64,000 nucleotides of DNA from Panulirus ornatus (GCF_036320965.1 NC_092239.1:3853320-3917319), one strand, 5' to 3'. Counted from the stretch's first letter, positions 33,060 to 46,562 are shown. Numbers and translations: made by a program. The notes: generated by a model not told the origin, from the sequence alone.

Positions 33060-33190
33060 TCCTATGAGTCCACGGGGAAAATGAAACACGAAAAGTTCCC
33101 AAGTGCACTTTCGTATAATAATCACATCTTCAGGGGAGACACAAGAGAGAAATATAAGTCAGTTAATAAACATCGAAGAGACGAAGCTAG
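33060..33190 (-). mobile_element. SINE copy, inverted
   Basis: On the minus strand it reads TCTCCCCTGAAGATGTGATT, then ACGAAAGTGCACTTGGGAAC and CCCCGTGGACTCATAGGAAT. Upstream on that strand, homology to the 12.1-kb copy extends through the TTAACTGACT-type linker and a CTCTTCG block to about 33190. The tRNA-like head is not recognisable. There is no long TA tail directly at its 3' side. Confidence 0.7.
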
Positions 33191-33354
33191 GATGCCATTT
33201 GGTATGGTGGAGCAGGTCAACAAAGATGAGTGCATCGTCGGATGATATTAACTCGATCGGTGGCCAGAGAGCGAAGGAGAGACGAATGGCCGGTGGAAAT
33301 ACTCCCTGGCGAGACATCCAGCCCACGTCGGCACGGATGTAGCGGCCAACGGTG

Positions 33355-33615
33355 AAGGGAGGCGGTGTGGGGCGGCAGTCCGGTGGTGAGGGAGAGGCAG
33401 TGTATCTGGAGGCAGTTCGGTGGTGAGGGAGAGGCAGTGTGTCCAGGCAGTCCGGTGGTGAGGGAGAGGCAGTGTGTCGAGGCAGTCCGGTGGTGAGGGA
33501 GAGGCAGCGTGTCGAGGCAGTCCGGTGGTGAGGGAGAGGCAGTGTGTGTGGAGGCAGTCCGGTGGTAATTGAGAGGCAGCGTGTGTGGAGGCACTTCGGT
33601 GGTGAGAGGCAGTTT
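33355..33615. repeat. 35-bp minisatellite, about 7 copies
   Basis: GGCAGTCCGGTGGTGAGGGA plus GAGGCAGTGTGTCGA; unit starts at 33446, 33481 and 33516. Outer units carry TGGAGGCAGTTCGG variants and 37-40 bp lengths. Confidence 0.95.
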
Positions 33616-33638
33616 GGGATTGATGCCTACTGAGAGAC

Positions 33639-33644
<6 letters not shown>

Positions 33645-33725
<81 letters not shown>
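33645..33725. repeat. (GA)n microsatellite
   Basis: Pure GA tract of about 80 bp. Confidence 0.98.
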
Positions 33726-33727
<2 letters not shown>

Positions 33728-34011
33728 GGAGGCAGAAAGCAAATAGTCCCCAGATGGAGCAACTCAAGACATGTTTCCCCAAGACCAATTCTGGCCAAGT
33801 ACGTAATTACCAAGATGGTCCACCCGGGCCTCATTACCAGCAGGATCACCGTCCCAGGTGACACAGTAGTGGTGGTCACATACCATCACCGGCTGAGGAG
33901 GGATACGACTTTTGTTATAAGCTGGGGTACGACTCCTGGCTGCGAGGGGGTCGAACCTCAGACACGGGTCACCACGTCAGAGAATTAACGTTCCATATGC
34001 ATCCAGGCAGA

Positions 34012-34042
34012 GGAGGAGGAGGAGGAGGAGGAGGAGGAGGGA
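34012..34042. repeat. (GGA)n microsatellite
   Basis: About 10 copies of GGA. Confidence 0.93.
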
Positions 34043-34268
34043 GGGTCTCAGCCATGCTTCTGTGACATATTTTTGACACCACAGAGACCACGAAGGTGTG
34101 GCGGAAGGGGGCGGGGGATGTCGCCCCTCACAACAAGCTCCTGGGTCTGAACTCTGGCCCAGCGAACCACGAAAGCCACCACTGTACTACCCACCTCGCC
34201 ACCACGGGCCCCCGCACCCAAGGTGGTCTATCAATACGAAACCTTTGATAAACATCGGCTTTTGTAAG

Positions 34269-34270
<2 letters not shown>

Positions 34271-34319
<49 letters not shown>
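34271..34319. repeat. (AC)n microsatellite
   Basis: Pure AC tract of about 49 bp. Confidence 0.97.
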
Positions 34320-34320
<1 letters not shown>

Positions 34321-34379
34321 GCCAGCACAACGCAACGCACGCAAATGCAATCAAGACAATGCAAGTGTAATGATCATTT

Positions 34380-35367
34380 AAGAAAAAGAACAGACTTTAA
34401 CCCCGCTGGCACAAAACACTAATAACAGTGACCCCGCGGGAACCCGTGACAGCGGAGGAGGGCGCCGCTGACCTGGTTATCGGGTCAGGAGGAAAAAAAA
34501 ACAAAAAAAAAAAGCAAAAAGCTAGTTGGTATAATCGCCTCCCGCAAAGCCCTTGATAACGAAACGATCGCGTGTAGAGATGGGCAGCCCAGGGGTGGAA
34601 ACACTCCCTCCTAAACGGGAATGGGGATCGAACCCCCCTGCGCCACCATCACCACCGCAAAAATTCCCTGAACCAATTATGCTTGGTCAGGCGGGAGGGA
34701 AAACGCTCTGCCCCTCCCTCCCTCCCTCCTACCCCCTGCTCAACACCCACTACGGTGCATGCATGACGCTGCACAAACCCTAACCTCGCGTTTTCTGTGT
34801 GATGAAGTTGTCAATACCAGTCGTGATTTTTCTCGTGTATTACAATATTTCAACCCGAGAGACCGCCACACACCATGAGAGAAAGAGAAAAAGAGAAAGA
34901 AAAAGAACCGGAATCGATTTATTGTGGAACAGAGGTCTCGTGAAGACTGTATTGGAAAGCTTTCACCCCCCCCCCCCCCCAACAAGGCCATTAAGTAATC
35001 AAGGTAATTACAACTACCATGGAACGGGAAGCGCGAAGGCGCCTACTAGGTACACAGCTCTTGAACGCGATTCCCAGGATAGATAGTACGGTGTCGTAAA
35101 TACTGGCGGGTAAACCAATCATTAAATAAATGGGGTAAACCAATAAATGCGGTATAATGAAGATTAACAACCGTTATTACTCTAAACAGCCACAGATGTT
35201 TCGGTGAACGTCTGCATCGGGACGTGGTAGTGACAATTCGTCACATTTGACACGCCACGTCTCACCAGTCTGACTTCAAATCTTAATCCATTTTCCCCCC
35301 CTACGCCTCTGTGTTTCTCTCCCTGTTCTACAGCTATTACTCCGGTCTCGTGCGTCCGACAACTGGA

Positions 35368-35370
<3 letters not shown>
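34380..35370. other. Gene-free stretch
   Basis: Contains A-runs (34492-34514), a C-run (34967-34980) and a GGGGATCGAACCCCC motif (34625-34639) that resembles an inverted Pol III B-box or T-arm. No A-box at suitable spacing is convincing. No gene recognised. Confidence 0.4.

Positions 35371-35371
<1 letters not shown>

Positions 35372-35402
<31 letters not shown>
35372..35402. repeat. (GT)n microsatellite
   Basis: Short GT tract. Confidence 0.94.
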
Positions 35403-35403
<1 letters not shown>

Positions 35404-35649
35404 CAGCTGCTTCCTCTCCGTCAGCCACACCTACTGTACGATAACAGCAGTACGTGCTGCACCAGCCTGGTCATTATGACAGCTTCAACAAAATGCCACA
35501 GGCGTTTGGTCTAGCGACAGAAGGACACTGTAAAAAAAAATCTTCTCTGACTTAAATGTTTCTTTTGCTGAAGAATGTTTGTTTTACTTCGGGATCCACA
35601 TCAGTAGCGTCCAGAGCGAGTGTGTCAACAGAGACACGAATCATGGGGG

Positions 35650-35800
35650 ATTCTGGTCAGCGAACAGGGCCAAGAAGCTGACGATGAATCCAGTCATCCA
35701 ACACGGTTGAGAGGAGAGTGATGCCGTCAGCCACGAGAATCAGGGAGCGGGCGATCAATCCCGTCAGCCAATATGGCTGGGAGGCTGACGATTAATTCAC
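35650..35800. repeat. About 55-60 bp degenerate repeat, 3 copies
   Basis: Phrases GCTGACGATGAATCCAGTCA, GATGCCGTCAGCCACGAGA and GCGATCAATCCCGTCAGCCA alternate with AACACGG or AATATGG-type ends. Diverged tandem copies. Confidence 0.55.
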
Positions 35801-35883
35801 TTCATTAAGTTCCATTCTGAAAATTGCCGACGTGTTTGGGGGAGTCAGCCGGAGGAGGGTCGTGGTCGAGAGGAAAAAGAAGA

Positions 35884-35887
<4 letters not shown>

Positions 35888-35965
<78 letters not shown>
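35888..35965. repeat. (TA)n microsatellite
   Basis: Pure TA tract of about 78 bp. Confidence 0.98.
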
Positions 35966-35967
<2 letters not shown>

Positions 35968-36015
35968 CATATGGAGAGATCAGCCGTGTTCCACGGGGGG
36001 TGGTGAGTTACCCCC

Positions 36016-36019
<4 letters not shown>

Positions 36020-36084
<65 letters not shown>
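36020..36084. repeat. (TC)n microsatellite
   Basis: Pure TC tract of about 65 bp; complementary GA tract 270 bp downstream. Confidence 0.98.
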
Positions 36085-36087
<3 letters not shown>

Positions 36088-36349
36088 CTTACATGGAATA
36101 TCGCTTCTTTTCAGCCGTCCAGATTACGTCTAAAAACACACTTAAGACGCGGACTTTGAGATGGAGTTACAAGGAGTGCCCCCACCCCCCTCTCTCTCTC
36201 TCTCAAGAGGCGGTACTTTTAAGAGAAGCTTCCACTCCTCTCCTGTCAAAGAGACTCGTTCTAACGTGTCGTATTTATTTTCCCTTAGATCACCGGGAAC
36301 CTCTCGTCTGAATTGATGGACTCCTGTGTCAATTTCACTGTGTGTGTGT

Positions 36350-36353
<4 letters not shown>

Positions 36354-36429
<76 letters not shown>
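36354..36429. repeat. (GA)n microsatellite
   Basis: Pure GA tract of about 75 bp preceded by a short TG run. Confidence 0.98.
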
Positions 36430-36431
<2 letters not shown>

Positions 36432-37741
36432 CGGGCTGGGAGCCGTCGTCAACCATCTGGGTGTCATCACCGTAGCCACCAGGTGCTCCGTGTATGCGTT
36501 GTTGGACACACCAGGTAAACATCGCTTCACGGTTATCGATCAATGCTGGAGGACGCAAAGCGCATCACTTCAACTCCTCGAGAGCAATGATGGGTGCTTA
36601 CCCTTGCTTGCCGTGACGGCGCTGCCCAGACGCGCGAACAACCTGAGGCTCACAGGTCAATGGCCAACAAACGAGCTAAACGTCGCAATGTAATGATCTC
36701 CCGCCTGAGCATCACAGGTCAACGATCGACATACAGCCGGAGCACTCAAGAGAGGCCAGCGGTCGACCACCAACCTCAGCCTCACCATTAAAACTTCTTC
36801 CCAGGATTCGAGAAGTAGAGGAGAAAACTTGCCCTCCCCTAACTTCAGCTGGAGACAATACCTCGAGATTTGGAAACGAGTTCTTTGAAGGAGGGGACAT
36901 GACGCTGGATGACCTATTGTCCCCGTGGCTTCAGTCTCCAATAAAATCCTGAAGAAATTTATTGGATTAACCGCCGGGACAGAGGAGGCGTGTAGGAGGA
37001 GCCATCGCTGAGTGGGTTGGGAATATCGCTGGTGTAGGGCAGGGCGATATCTTAGGGCGCCTGAAGTTTCTCATGTGTACCAATGTGTTGCCGTACTCCA
37101 GGATCCACACTGGTCCTGCCTGGTCACAAGCCAGTGTTGCAGATGAGAGTCACTTGGATCTTGAAAGAATTCAGGCAAAGTTTGTGTACAAATTTAATTT
37201 CTTGTTGTTTAGTAGAGACGCGGTTGTTGAGCTCTGCCGTCTGATGGTGGGTGTCACCAAACATCGTTTGCCTTGAGGAACTCCAAGTCTTTGCCCAAGA
37301 CTCATGTATGGGACACACGTCCCGCGGGTCAGGGTCTGTGAGTGCACAGCAGCTGGGAAGGGTCTTGTATCCGTCTGTATCATGGGAAGGCAACGGAGTA
37401 GGTCAGTGAGTGCTGTGGGTGAGCGGGGGACGGAGATCAAGGCTATGCAACACACTTACTCATATATGAATCATGAACAGCTGTCCAGATATACACCACA
37501 GGCAACAGCTGACGCACATCCCTTGCATGACAGCCGTCTTACGCACTGCAGAGAACGGACGATGACGCACACAGCAAGAGGAACAACAGACGACCGTACC
37601 ATACATAAACAATAGGTAGAACATCAGGGCGCTTTCACCAATGCCGTCCACCAAGGGGCCAAACGAAGTACACACCACAAACAACAGTTGCAACTATGTA
37701 TACAGAGAGTAACAACCCATGTATGTGTAACAAGACTGATG

Positions 37742-37743
<2 letters not shown>
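36430..37743. other. Gene-free stretch with a possible weak RT-like frame
   Basis: Unique DNA of about 1.3 kb. The plus frame 37073-37276 includes LDLERIQAKFVYKFNFLL, which loosely resembles the C-terminal 'LE-IQ-KF' region after the RT domain in some non-LTR elements. The match is too weak to annotate. Nothing else recognised. Confidence 0.35.
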
Positions 37744-37805
<62 letters not shown>

Positions 37806-37825
37806 TACACACGCGCGCGCGCGCC
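37744..37825. repeat. (AC)n(CG)n microsatellite
   Basis: AC 37744-37800, a short ACATACAC step, then alternating CG to 37825. Confidence 0.97.
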
Positions 37826-38063
37826 AAAGAGTGAAGAATACGTTGATTTCTCTAATACAGGAAAGAGACGGAGGGCTCCGAGATGCACCCAGCCAAGGAA
37901 GAAGAATGGCGAGGGTTCACACCACAATCAGAGTTCCAGCCTGGACTGTGGGACAAAGCCCGACACACAGCCGCAGGTCAGACCTCCAGTAATAACATTC
38001 CAGGGTCGCCCGCCCGGGGGGCCACGGCTTTAGGAATTTTTATTGCGGGCGAAACCTATTGTC

Positions 38064-38225
38064 GGGGAGGAGGAGGAGGAGGAGGAGGAGGTCCTCTTCC
38101 TACGGTTCTGGTGACCACAGCTGCCGCACCACCGGTGCTGATGGGAATACAAGGACGCCAGGCTCTCCTCCTCCTCCTCCTCCGCTCACGTCTCCTTCCT
38201 CCCACACCTCCAGGCGGGGGTGGAG
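38064..38225. repeat. (GGA)n and (CCT)n patches
   Basis: GGA repeats at 38068-38091 and CTC/CCT repeats at 38164-38183 lie 75 bp apart in opposite orientation. Confidence 0.85.
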
Positions 38226-38317
38226 TACCTGCAGCGGGTGCCGACACTACCCCAATATTGGCCACTGTGCTGATATCATGACACTATCAGTCACTAACCA
38301 CGATAATCAGGACTATG

Positions 38318-38320
<3 letters not shown>

Positions 38321-38383
<63 letters not shown>

Positions 38384-38396
38384 TACACACACACAC
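38321..38396. repeat. (AC)n microsatellite
   Basis: AC tract with AAAC and ATAC interruptions. Confidence 0.97.
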
Positions 38397-38984
38397 GTCT
38401 CGCTCACCACCCATCCCCCCAACCCCACGGTTCAAGCACCACTTGTCGTGGTTCAAAACTCCCACACCAGGAGATTCTCCTCTCCCCTCTCCCCCACATA
38501 CACAACTCCCTGAACCCCGGGCGCCATTTTCGAACTCACCAACTCAACTCTTAAAACTCCCGCGGCTGGACACCACACACCCCAACCCCCTCCCCTCCCT
38601 CACAACCCCCAACTCCTATCGCCTGCCTTTTTGTGGAACTTCTCGCTTTGTGCCAGCCATTTTTTTCTTTTCTTTCTTTTTTTTTTTTTTGCCTTTTCGT
38701 CTTTTATGCCACAGCAGGAAACTTCGTCTCAACTGGCAGGGGCCTCCGTCCGTATTTGAGGTACCGGGCGTTTTACATCAGAGGAAGGATTAATTAACTT
38801 CCTTATTCCTCCCCCCTCCCCACGTGGCAGCACAGAGCCAAGCCTCTGGCCTCCAGGGGCATTACTCGCCAGTGACCCAGTACAGCGGGGTGAATAACCA
38901 GCTGAACGACCGCAATCCAGGTAGTTGTGGGGGGGGGGGGGACACAACCGGTGGGAGGGACGGTAGGAGGACGTGGGTGGGGTG

Positions 38985-39265
38985 ATGGGGGGCCACAACT
39001 GGTTCCACAACCACCGAGGGGGAATACAGCTAGCTCCACAACCTACAGAGTGCCCACAACTGGTTCCACAACCAACAAGGGGGAATACAGATAGCTTCAC
39101 AACCTACAGAGTGCCCACAACTGGTTCCACAACCACGGAGGGGGAATACAACTAGCTCTATAACCCACAGGGAGGCCACAACTGGTTCCACAAGTTACAG
39201 GGCCATAACTGGCCCTACAACCTACAGGAAGCTCACAACTGGTTCCAGTATCGCGCAGGGAGCCT
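38985..39265. repeat. 61-bp minisatellite with half-unit structure, about 4 copies
   Basis: ACAACTGGTTCCACAACCA begins units at 38995, 39056, 39117 and 39178 (exactly 61 bp apart). Each unit has a second half GGGGGAATACA-TAGCT-ACAACCTACAG. The last units shorten to about 30 bp, so the 61-mer probably arose from a dimer. Confidence 0.95.
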
Positions 39266-39871
39266 CCGACGTGCCTTCCACAACCGGCACAATAACCTAG
39301 AGGAGGAGGAGGAGGAAGGCGCCTCACGACTGGTTACAAACGAGGCAGTTAGCCTCTGGTGTCCTACAACTTACGAGGGAGGGCCCGCGGTGATCGCCCT
39401 CGTTACAAGCAAGCAAGCAAGCAAGCAGAGGACCCTCTTCCGTCATAACTCCCGCCTCCCTCCTTCTACCACCAACCCCACTTCGTCACCCCAGACACAT
39501 TCACAGACGAACACAGGATTTTTGATAAAGACCTCCTCCTCTGCAGGACACTTCAGGCACCTTTCCCTCTCCGGGAACCGGACGTGCAGCTGTCGGATCC
39601 CCGGGATGAAAGACTTTCCCCCCCCCCCCCTCCCCCACCTTCCCTCCCCAGATCTGAGACGGTTATGGGGAGGAAACGGGGGAGGAAAGGGGGGAGTTGA
39701 GGTGGGGACGACGAAGAATGTCCTCCCGGGAATGCGAGATGGGAGACAGAGAGAGAGAGACACCGAGGATCACGACATGTGTCTGTCTGGCTCCGAGGGG
39801 GGGCGAGAGCGGTGTGTGTTTATCTTGTTCTGCAAAGGCCGTCTGAACGTTTATAGCTGATGCCAGATTGT

Positions 39872-39872
<1 letters not shown>

Positions 39873-39953
<81 letters not shown>
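39873..39953. repeat. (GA)n microsatellite
   Basis: Pure GA tract of about 80 bp. Confidence 0.98.
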
Positions 39954-39957
<4 letters not shown>

Positions 39958-40003
39958 AAAAGTTTAATGTCAGATTCTGTGTGACTTATGAGAGAAACAT
40001 GTG

Positions 40004-40005
<2 letters not shown>

Positions 40006-40072
<67 letters not shown>
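40006..40072. repeat. (TG)n microsatellite
   Basis: Pure TG tract of about 67 bp, 53 bp after the GA tract. Confidence 0.98.
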
Positions 40073-40074
<2 letters not shown>

Positions 40075-40189
40075 CAGCACTGTCCCTGTGCATTAGTTAT
40101 GCGTGCGTCTGTGCGGAAACACTTGAAGAAGGTTTTCAATGTTTGTTCATTTTTTCCTTCGATCAGTGACGCTAATTTGACGCGTTTTC

Positions 40190-40395
40190 TCAATCATGCA
40201 AACGCTTCTCAGTAGTATGGAAATGTTTCTCAGGGTCAGGGAAACGTTTCTCAGTATTATGGGAATGTTGTCGGCCAGGGACACGTTTCTTAGTATCATC
40301 GAAACGTTCTCAGTCCCGGGAACGCTTCTCAGTGATATGGCAACGTTTCTGAGTCACGAAAACGTTTCCACAGTGCCACAGAAACGTTCCCCGTC
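40190..40395. repeat. About 24-27 bp degenerate minisatellite, about 8 copies
   Basis: The phrase AAACGTTTCTCAGTATCATG recurs with many substitutions (GGAAATG, GACACG, CAACG). The period drifts between 23 and 27 bp, which indicates an old array. Confidence 0.8.
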
Positions 40396-40438
40396 GTATC
40401 GGCTGCTGCATCCGTCCGACGCACCCCAGCAGGGTCCA

Positions 40439-40441
<3 letters not shown>

Positions 40442-40515
<74 letters not shown>
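40442..40515. repeat. (TC)n microsatellite
   Basis: Pure CT tract of about 74 bp. Confidence 0.98.
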
Positions 40516-40517
<2 letters not shown>

Positions 40518-40764
40518 GAGGGAGAAAAATACATCTTCCTCGCAGCTGACTCTCCAAAGCTCAAGCCAGACGAGGTTTTTCCGGGAAGTTGTGAGATTGG
40601 TCGCTTGAGCTGCTGCTACACAGCTGAGACGGCTGCAGGTACAACATCGACGGACATGTTGTTACCGACGGGCTGCAACCACAAGCCACTCACTCAGCTG
40701 GCTTCTCCTGCTCCTCCTCCTCCTCCTGCAGGGGTTTGATCTCGGTAGCCATCACGCTACCATA

Positions 40765-40765
40765 G

Positions 40766-40797
<32 letters not shown>
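40765..40797. repeat. (CG)(CA)n microsatellite
   Basis: Short CG run into CA. Confidence 0.93.
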
Positions 40798-42340
40798 TCT
40801 CTAGACCCAACCTATCTAGCTAGACATGTTCTACATGCGAGAGTCTCGTCCACCATAAACCTCATCTACGACTACAAATGTGACTTACCTCAAACATGAA
40901 ACACGATCAGCCACACCACCACACATCCTGGACCACCACACAACGAATCCACCATATCATATACCACCAACCACACACTTAACCACAAACTATCAGCACG
41001 AAAAATAATCATTCACAAAAAAGGTAAACACTGGATTTAGAACTGTAAATAATAGATTTTGCGGCTGCAAATCAAATCTGTCATTTATTGAACGTATCTA
41101 TATGCACACACACGAACTTGCATGCACAACCATCCATGCATGCATACATATACACAAGCAAAATACATACATACACACACAAACTCACAGAAATAAAAAC
41201 ACAAACACACAGAGACTTTACCACTGGGTCAGAGGTAACCTGGTTAGGTTTAACGTCAGTAAAACCCAATTTCTTCCCATTTCTCTTTATAAAACTGCTC
41301 ACGACCTTCCCGTCTCTTTTGATGGCCCCGTAATTCCATTACGCATCACAGTAAACATACTTGGTATCGCCCTAACGTGCGTTTCCGAAGCCTCCGCATT
41401 ACACAAATAGCCGAGATTGCCTCTTAGGAAACGCCACGACTCCTGCCTGTTCAGGTGCCGCATATATTCTCTCCAGCGAAACAGCGGACTCTGATCACAC
41501 AGAGGACTGATTCGTCCATAACACTGGTCTCATGTGTTGGGGAGGTTCTGGCTCTACGTGCTAACACGACACGGTGGAGTCCAGTGCCATTCCTACCCGT
41601 CACCTCTGACCTTAGAACATGATCAACTCTCCTTCCATAGCACCAATGCTTCTCCTTCTCACTACTACAGGTATTACTTCGGTTTCTGCTCCCGACAACC
41701 GGCTGCTTGAGTGCATTTAGCTACAGCCAATATATGACATGGTCACTGCCAGGCCGATAGCAACTAAGGGTTGGGCCGCTGTCATGTCTGTTTCTTTCCT
41801 TCCACCGCTAAGCTTATGAAATCTTAAGCTTGCGTGTTCCTCTTAAGAGACACGGTATCCCAGATCCTCAAAATTTCATTAGATTAATCTCTTTTATTTT
41901 CCCTTCCTTCTCCAGTTCTCTCTCGTCCTTCTTTATGCTTCATTCGAAGCCTGAACGCTGGTCGGTTTTCTTTGGTATGTCCACGAATGTCACCTTACAC
42001 CCACCCACACATACACACCATCAAAAGGAATAAACAAGGGGGCTCTAACCCACAGTGCTAGGTAATACGGAGCGTCCATATATTACCTACATATATATCC
42101 AAGGCAAATGAATATGTAGATATGATTAATGGACAACCCGAGGCTTCTGGTGTCGAAGGCCCGGGGTACAATCAAATCTCACGGAGAGAAAGGAACCACT
42201 GGATATTGATGGAACGTACACATGAGAGTAAAGACGGCATATATATATAACTCTCCCCTGCCTAGCACACAAATAGTAATCATACACATCCTAAGAAATG
42301 AGCACATGTGATGAACGGCGAGTACTAAAATGTTCAGGTA
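40798..42340. other. Gene-free stretch
   Basis: About 1.5 kb, partly CA-rich (41100-41215) and with scattered ATAC/CATA words. No frame longer than about 100 codons and nothing recognised. Confidence 0.45.
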
Positions 42341-42346
42341 ATCGAG

Positions 42347-42560
42347 CATGAGATCATTCGTTCTTATCCACTGCACGACCGAGCACGGGATCCCACGGTT
42401 CGTTCTCATCCACTGCACGACCAAGCACGAGATCACACGGTTCGTTCTCATCCACTGCACGACCGAGCAGGAGATCCCACGGTTCGTTCTCATCCACTGC
42501 ACGACCAAGCACGAGATCCCAAGGTTCGGTCTCATCCACCGCACGGCAACCCAGTCTGTT
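42347..42560. repeat. 42-bp minisatellite, 5 copies
   Basis: CGTTCTCATCCACTGCACGA followed by CCGAGCACGAGATCCCACGG and TT. Copies differ by CCGAGC/CCAAGC and ACGAG/AGGAG. The 42-bp period leaves repeated 14-residue peptides open on both strands. Confidence 0.96.
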
Positions 42561-42964
42561 TACATTCACCTCGCATTAATCCAGGTGGCCCTCATCACGG
42601 AGGCTGCATGTCAAAGGACGTCCTCCCTGATGGAAACCATTTGCTGTGCAAAGTCCATTTCCACTACCGGCTGCTCCGTTGCTCCTGTTCTGCTGAACTG
42701 TCTCTCTGTTGAGATACGTGGCATTAAGTCACGGGGGCTGTGGTGATCTGCATGCGTAACCTTCATCAACAAGAGCCAATGACCCGTGAGGAGCGGGTCG
42801 GTCTCGGGGGGATTCGAGTGTAGCCCGCCCTGACCTGTCCCTTTCGCCTCCACTGCCCCGGCTGCGTGTCTGCGCGCGCCCTCGCCCCTCGCCTCGAAAG
42901 TGTCATGACCGGTCGCACTCTCCACACAGACGTATATATGTGCCTTGATATCATTGTTTACGGG

Positions 42965-43831
<867 letters not shown>

Positions 43832-43832
43832 A

Positions 43833-43856
43833 TATATATATATATATATATATATA
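43833..43856. repeat. (TA)n microsatellite at LINE 5' junction
   Basis: Short TA tract marking the truncated 5' end of the LINE. Confidence 0.9.
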
Positions 43857-44214
43857 CGCTTACGGTACGATAAGGTCGACTGGGAGAGTTCGCAGGAACG
43901 GGTCGTCTCAACCAAGAACAATGGTCGGTGGCATCATGGAGAGGCGGGATATGATCTGGTCGACGTTCTGGTCGACGTTCGAAGTCTTCACCAGAAAAGA
44001 TGACCAGACGACGTGGCTCCTCTGACCCACCACACTCCTGAGGCGTCCTTCGGCTGCCGGAGCCAACAGGTGTCCACATCCGCTGGTTCGGTGCGTGGGG
44101 TGAGGTGCGAGGTGCTGCTCCAACGGTCTCCCATGCTCCATGAAGGCTCCTCTCCTCAAAGCCACTTCCCCGGTTCCATACCACCTCCTTCGATACCTAC
44201 ACTCAAGACACCCA

Positions 44215-44322
<108 letters not shown>

Positions 44323-44570
44323 GGTCGCAAACACACTCTAATTTTATTCAATTTTCTTTTCCTGACGAGCCAAGCAAGAGGAGAGAGCCGGGGCCTCCAC
44401 CCAGCATTGCCTGCATTGGTGCGGATCTCTGTGTAAATTGGACAGAGCTTGACAGATGCAAGGCCAGCTGGATCTTGTGTTATTTGTATTCTAGTGTTGC
44501 AGCGACGAGACGAACAAAAAGGAATACAATGTGATGTGTTGCATTTTCTTCTTTTTTTTAACTCTTAGTA

Positions 44571-44690
44571 TAACGGTACGATCCTTCGTACCGTCGTGCT
44601 CAAGGATCGTACCGTCGTACTCAAGGATCGTACCGTCGTGCTCAAGGATCGTACCGTCGTGCTCAAGGATCGTACGGTGGTACCGGCGGG
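44571..44690. mobile_element. Small foldback-like locus of the 21-bp family
   Basis: One forward half unit (AACGGTACGATCCTT, 44572-44586) is followed immediately by about five inverse 21-bp units of CGTACCGTCGTGCTCAAGGA type up to about 44680. The junction CGATCCTTCGTACCG folds back with almost no spacer. Confidence 0.65.
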
Positions 44691-44844
44691 GGTGAATTAC
44701 GTGGCGGTAATATCACTTGAATTAGTTCCTTTACTGAACCACTAAAACACAAGTAAGATCTCTTCCCTCGTTTCCACCAAGCGTGTCCAATCTACATATA
44801 GACACAAACGCACCAATACAGACAGGCAAGCTGGGCCAAACCCC

Positions 44845-44846
<2 letters not shown>

Positions 44847-44909
<63 letters not shown>
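44847..44909. repeat. (CT)n microsatellite
   Basis: Pure CT tract of about 63 bp. Confidence 0.98.
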
Positions 44910-44913
<4 letters not shown>

Positions 44914-45094
44914 GTGAGACGATCCCATCCGCCACAGAGCGAACCAGCTACTTCAGACCTACCACACGCAAGACCTCAGCAAGCACCACACTATATAGCA
45001 CAACTTACTCTACCCTACAACTTATACACCAGAGTGAGGTGGTATGTGATTCAGATGTGTTACACATCATTAACTCAGGTTCACATCCTGTACA

Positions 45095-45300
45095 TGCATT
45101 ACACCTAGTTGCTTCACATCCTCCGTACACCAAATCCAGTTGGTCCACATCCAACATCACAACCTGTTGGTCCAGATCCTCCAAACACCACATCCTGTTG
45201 GTCCACATCCTCCAAACACCACCTCCTCTTGGTTCACATCCTCTACACACCACACCCTGTTGGTTCTCGTCCCTCACACATCACATCCCACTGTGTATCT
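45095..45300. repeat. 31-bp degenerate minisatellite, about 6 copies
   Basis: TTGGTCCACATCCTCCAAAC and ACCACATCCTG; GGTCC/GGTTC marks lie at 45200, 45231 and 45262. Confidence 0.88.
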
Positions 45301-45309
45301 ATCCAAGTC

Positions 45310-46555
45310 AACGCCCACACTCCCCACACAGTTCATTCATATCCACTGCAAACCGAAAAAGGGTTAACATCAACAGATTATTACAGATAATTCACATTCG
45401 CCATGGAAAACACCAAATCATTCACATCTACCGCATCATTAATTACCTGGTCTCCACTCTAAGGCCACATTATCTCCCACACCCACCCACAACCCCACCC
45501 ACGCCACAACGCAGTGGTTGACAACCAATACATCCAACCGCCTAATCCACCACATAAAATTCCATTTAGTCCGCATCCACAACACTGTCCACCACAGTGC
45601 AGCAGCGGTGGCGCTGGTCCACATCAACCAGCGTACCGGGAACACACGTCCAGTTTGGCAAATTGGAGAAATTTGGCGAATGTTTCGTTTTTTTTTTCTT
45701 TTTTTTTTTTTGCCACCTCTCTTTCCTGCATGTTATGAGTTTTTTAATTGGTCCATAAATTGCTTAAATCATCCCACTCGCCAGAATAACATATACATAC
45801 GTGGTCAGTATAGCGTCTGAAATGGATAAAACTATACCTAGAGAAACATATTGATCACTTATTGGTAAGTACTTTGCAGAGCGTTCGAAAAACTAGCAGC
45901 GAGGTGGGTAATGACGGGTAAAGGAGAGGGGGGGGGGAGATAAATGAGTAAGAGCCGGTAAGCCAGATGATACATGGTGGATAAGCTGAGTTATGGGTGA
46001 GATAAAGAAAAATGATGGGTGAATGGTTCGATGAATTGTGAGTTTGGGGGCGGGGGCGTGAGACGATGAATGAGAGAACAGGAGGGGAAAGAGAGAGAGG
46101 GAGGATGAATTCATAACCTTTTTACATGAAGATGAGTCAAAGTCTGGGGGCTTCGTGGTGAAGCATTCGTGAACGATGATTGCAAGTCGAACATAATAAT
46201 GGTCAACTTAAACGATGGTCTACCCGAGCAATTAAGGCGAAAGTGCAAAGTGAATCACCTATTTCAATCACACATAACCTCAGCAATGTTAATGCTATTT
46301 TAAGTCATGAGTGAGATGAGAATGAACAGTGTTATGAATTGTGAGTCTGTGTTCAGAAGCACCAGGGAGAGTGCAACCTACGGCACCAGCAAACTGCGTC
46401 CAAAATCCCCGGATGTAATCTGAATTGCTGGAATTTCTCTATTTTGAAAAAAAAAAAAAAAGGTGTAGTACATAACTTGCGGCCATGTTCACGTGTGAAC
46501 CCTCACACAAACTGCCTCTCCTGGACTTTCCATACTGATATGGGCACGTCTCCTG
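45310..46555. other. Gene-free stretch
   Basis: Unique DNA with CA-rich left part, T-rich run (45687-45711) and an A-run (46447-46461). No gene recognised. Confidence 0.45.
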
Positions 46556-46560
46556 TTGGG

Positions 46561-46562
<2 letters not shown>

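Noticed and set aside
34600..34660. Inverted tRNA-like head around GGGGATCGAACCCCC
   Set aside because: Only a B-box/T-arm-like motif is seen; no A-box at proper distance on the minus strand.
37073..37276. Possible RT C-terminal fragment (LDLERIQAKFVYKF)
   Set aside because: Only one short, weak resemblance and no second RT block nearby.
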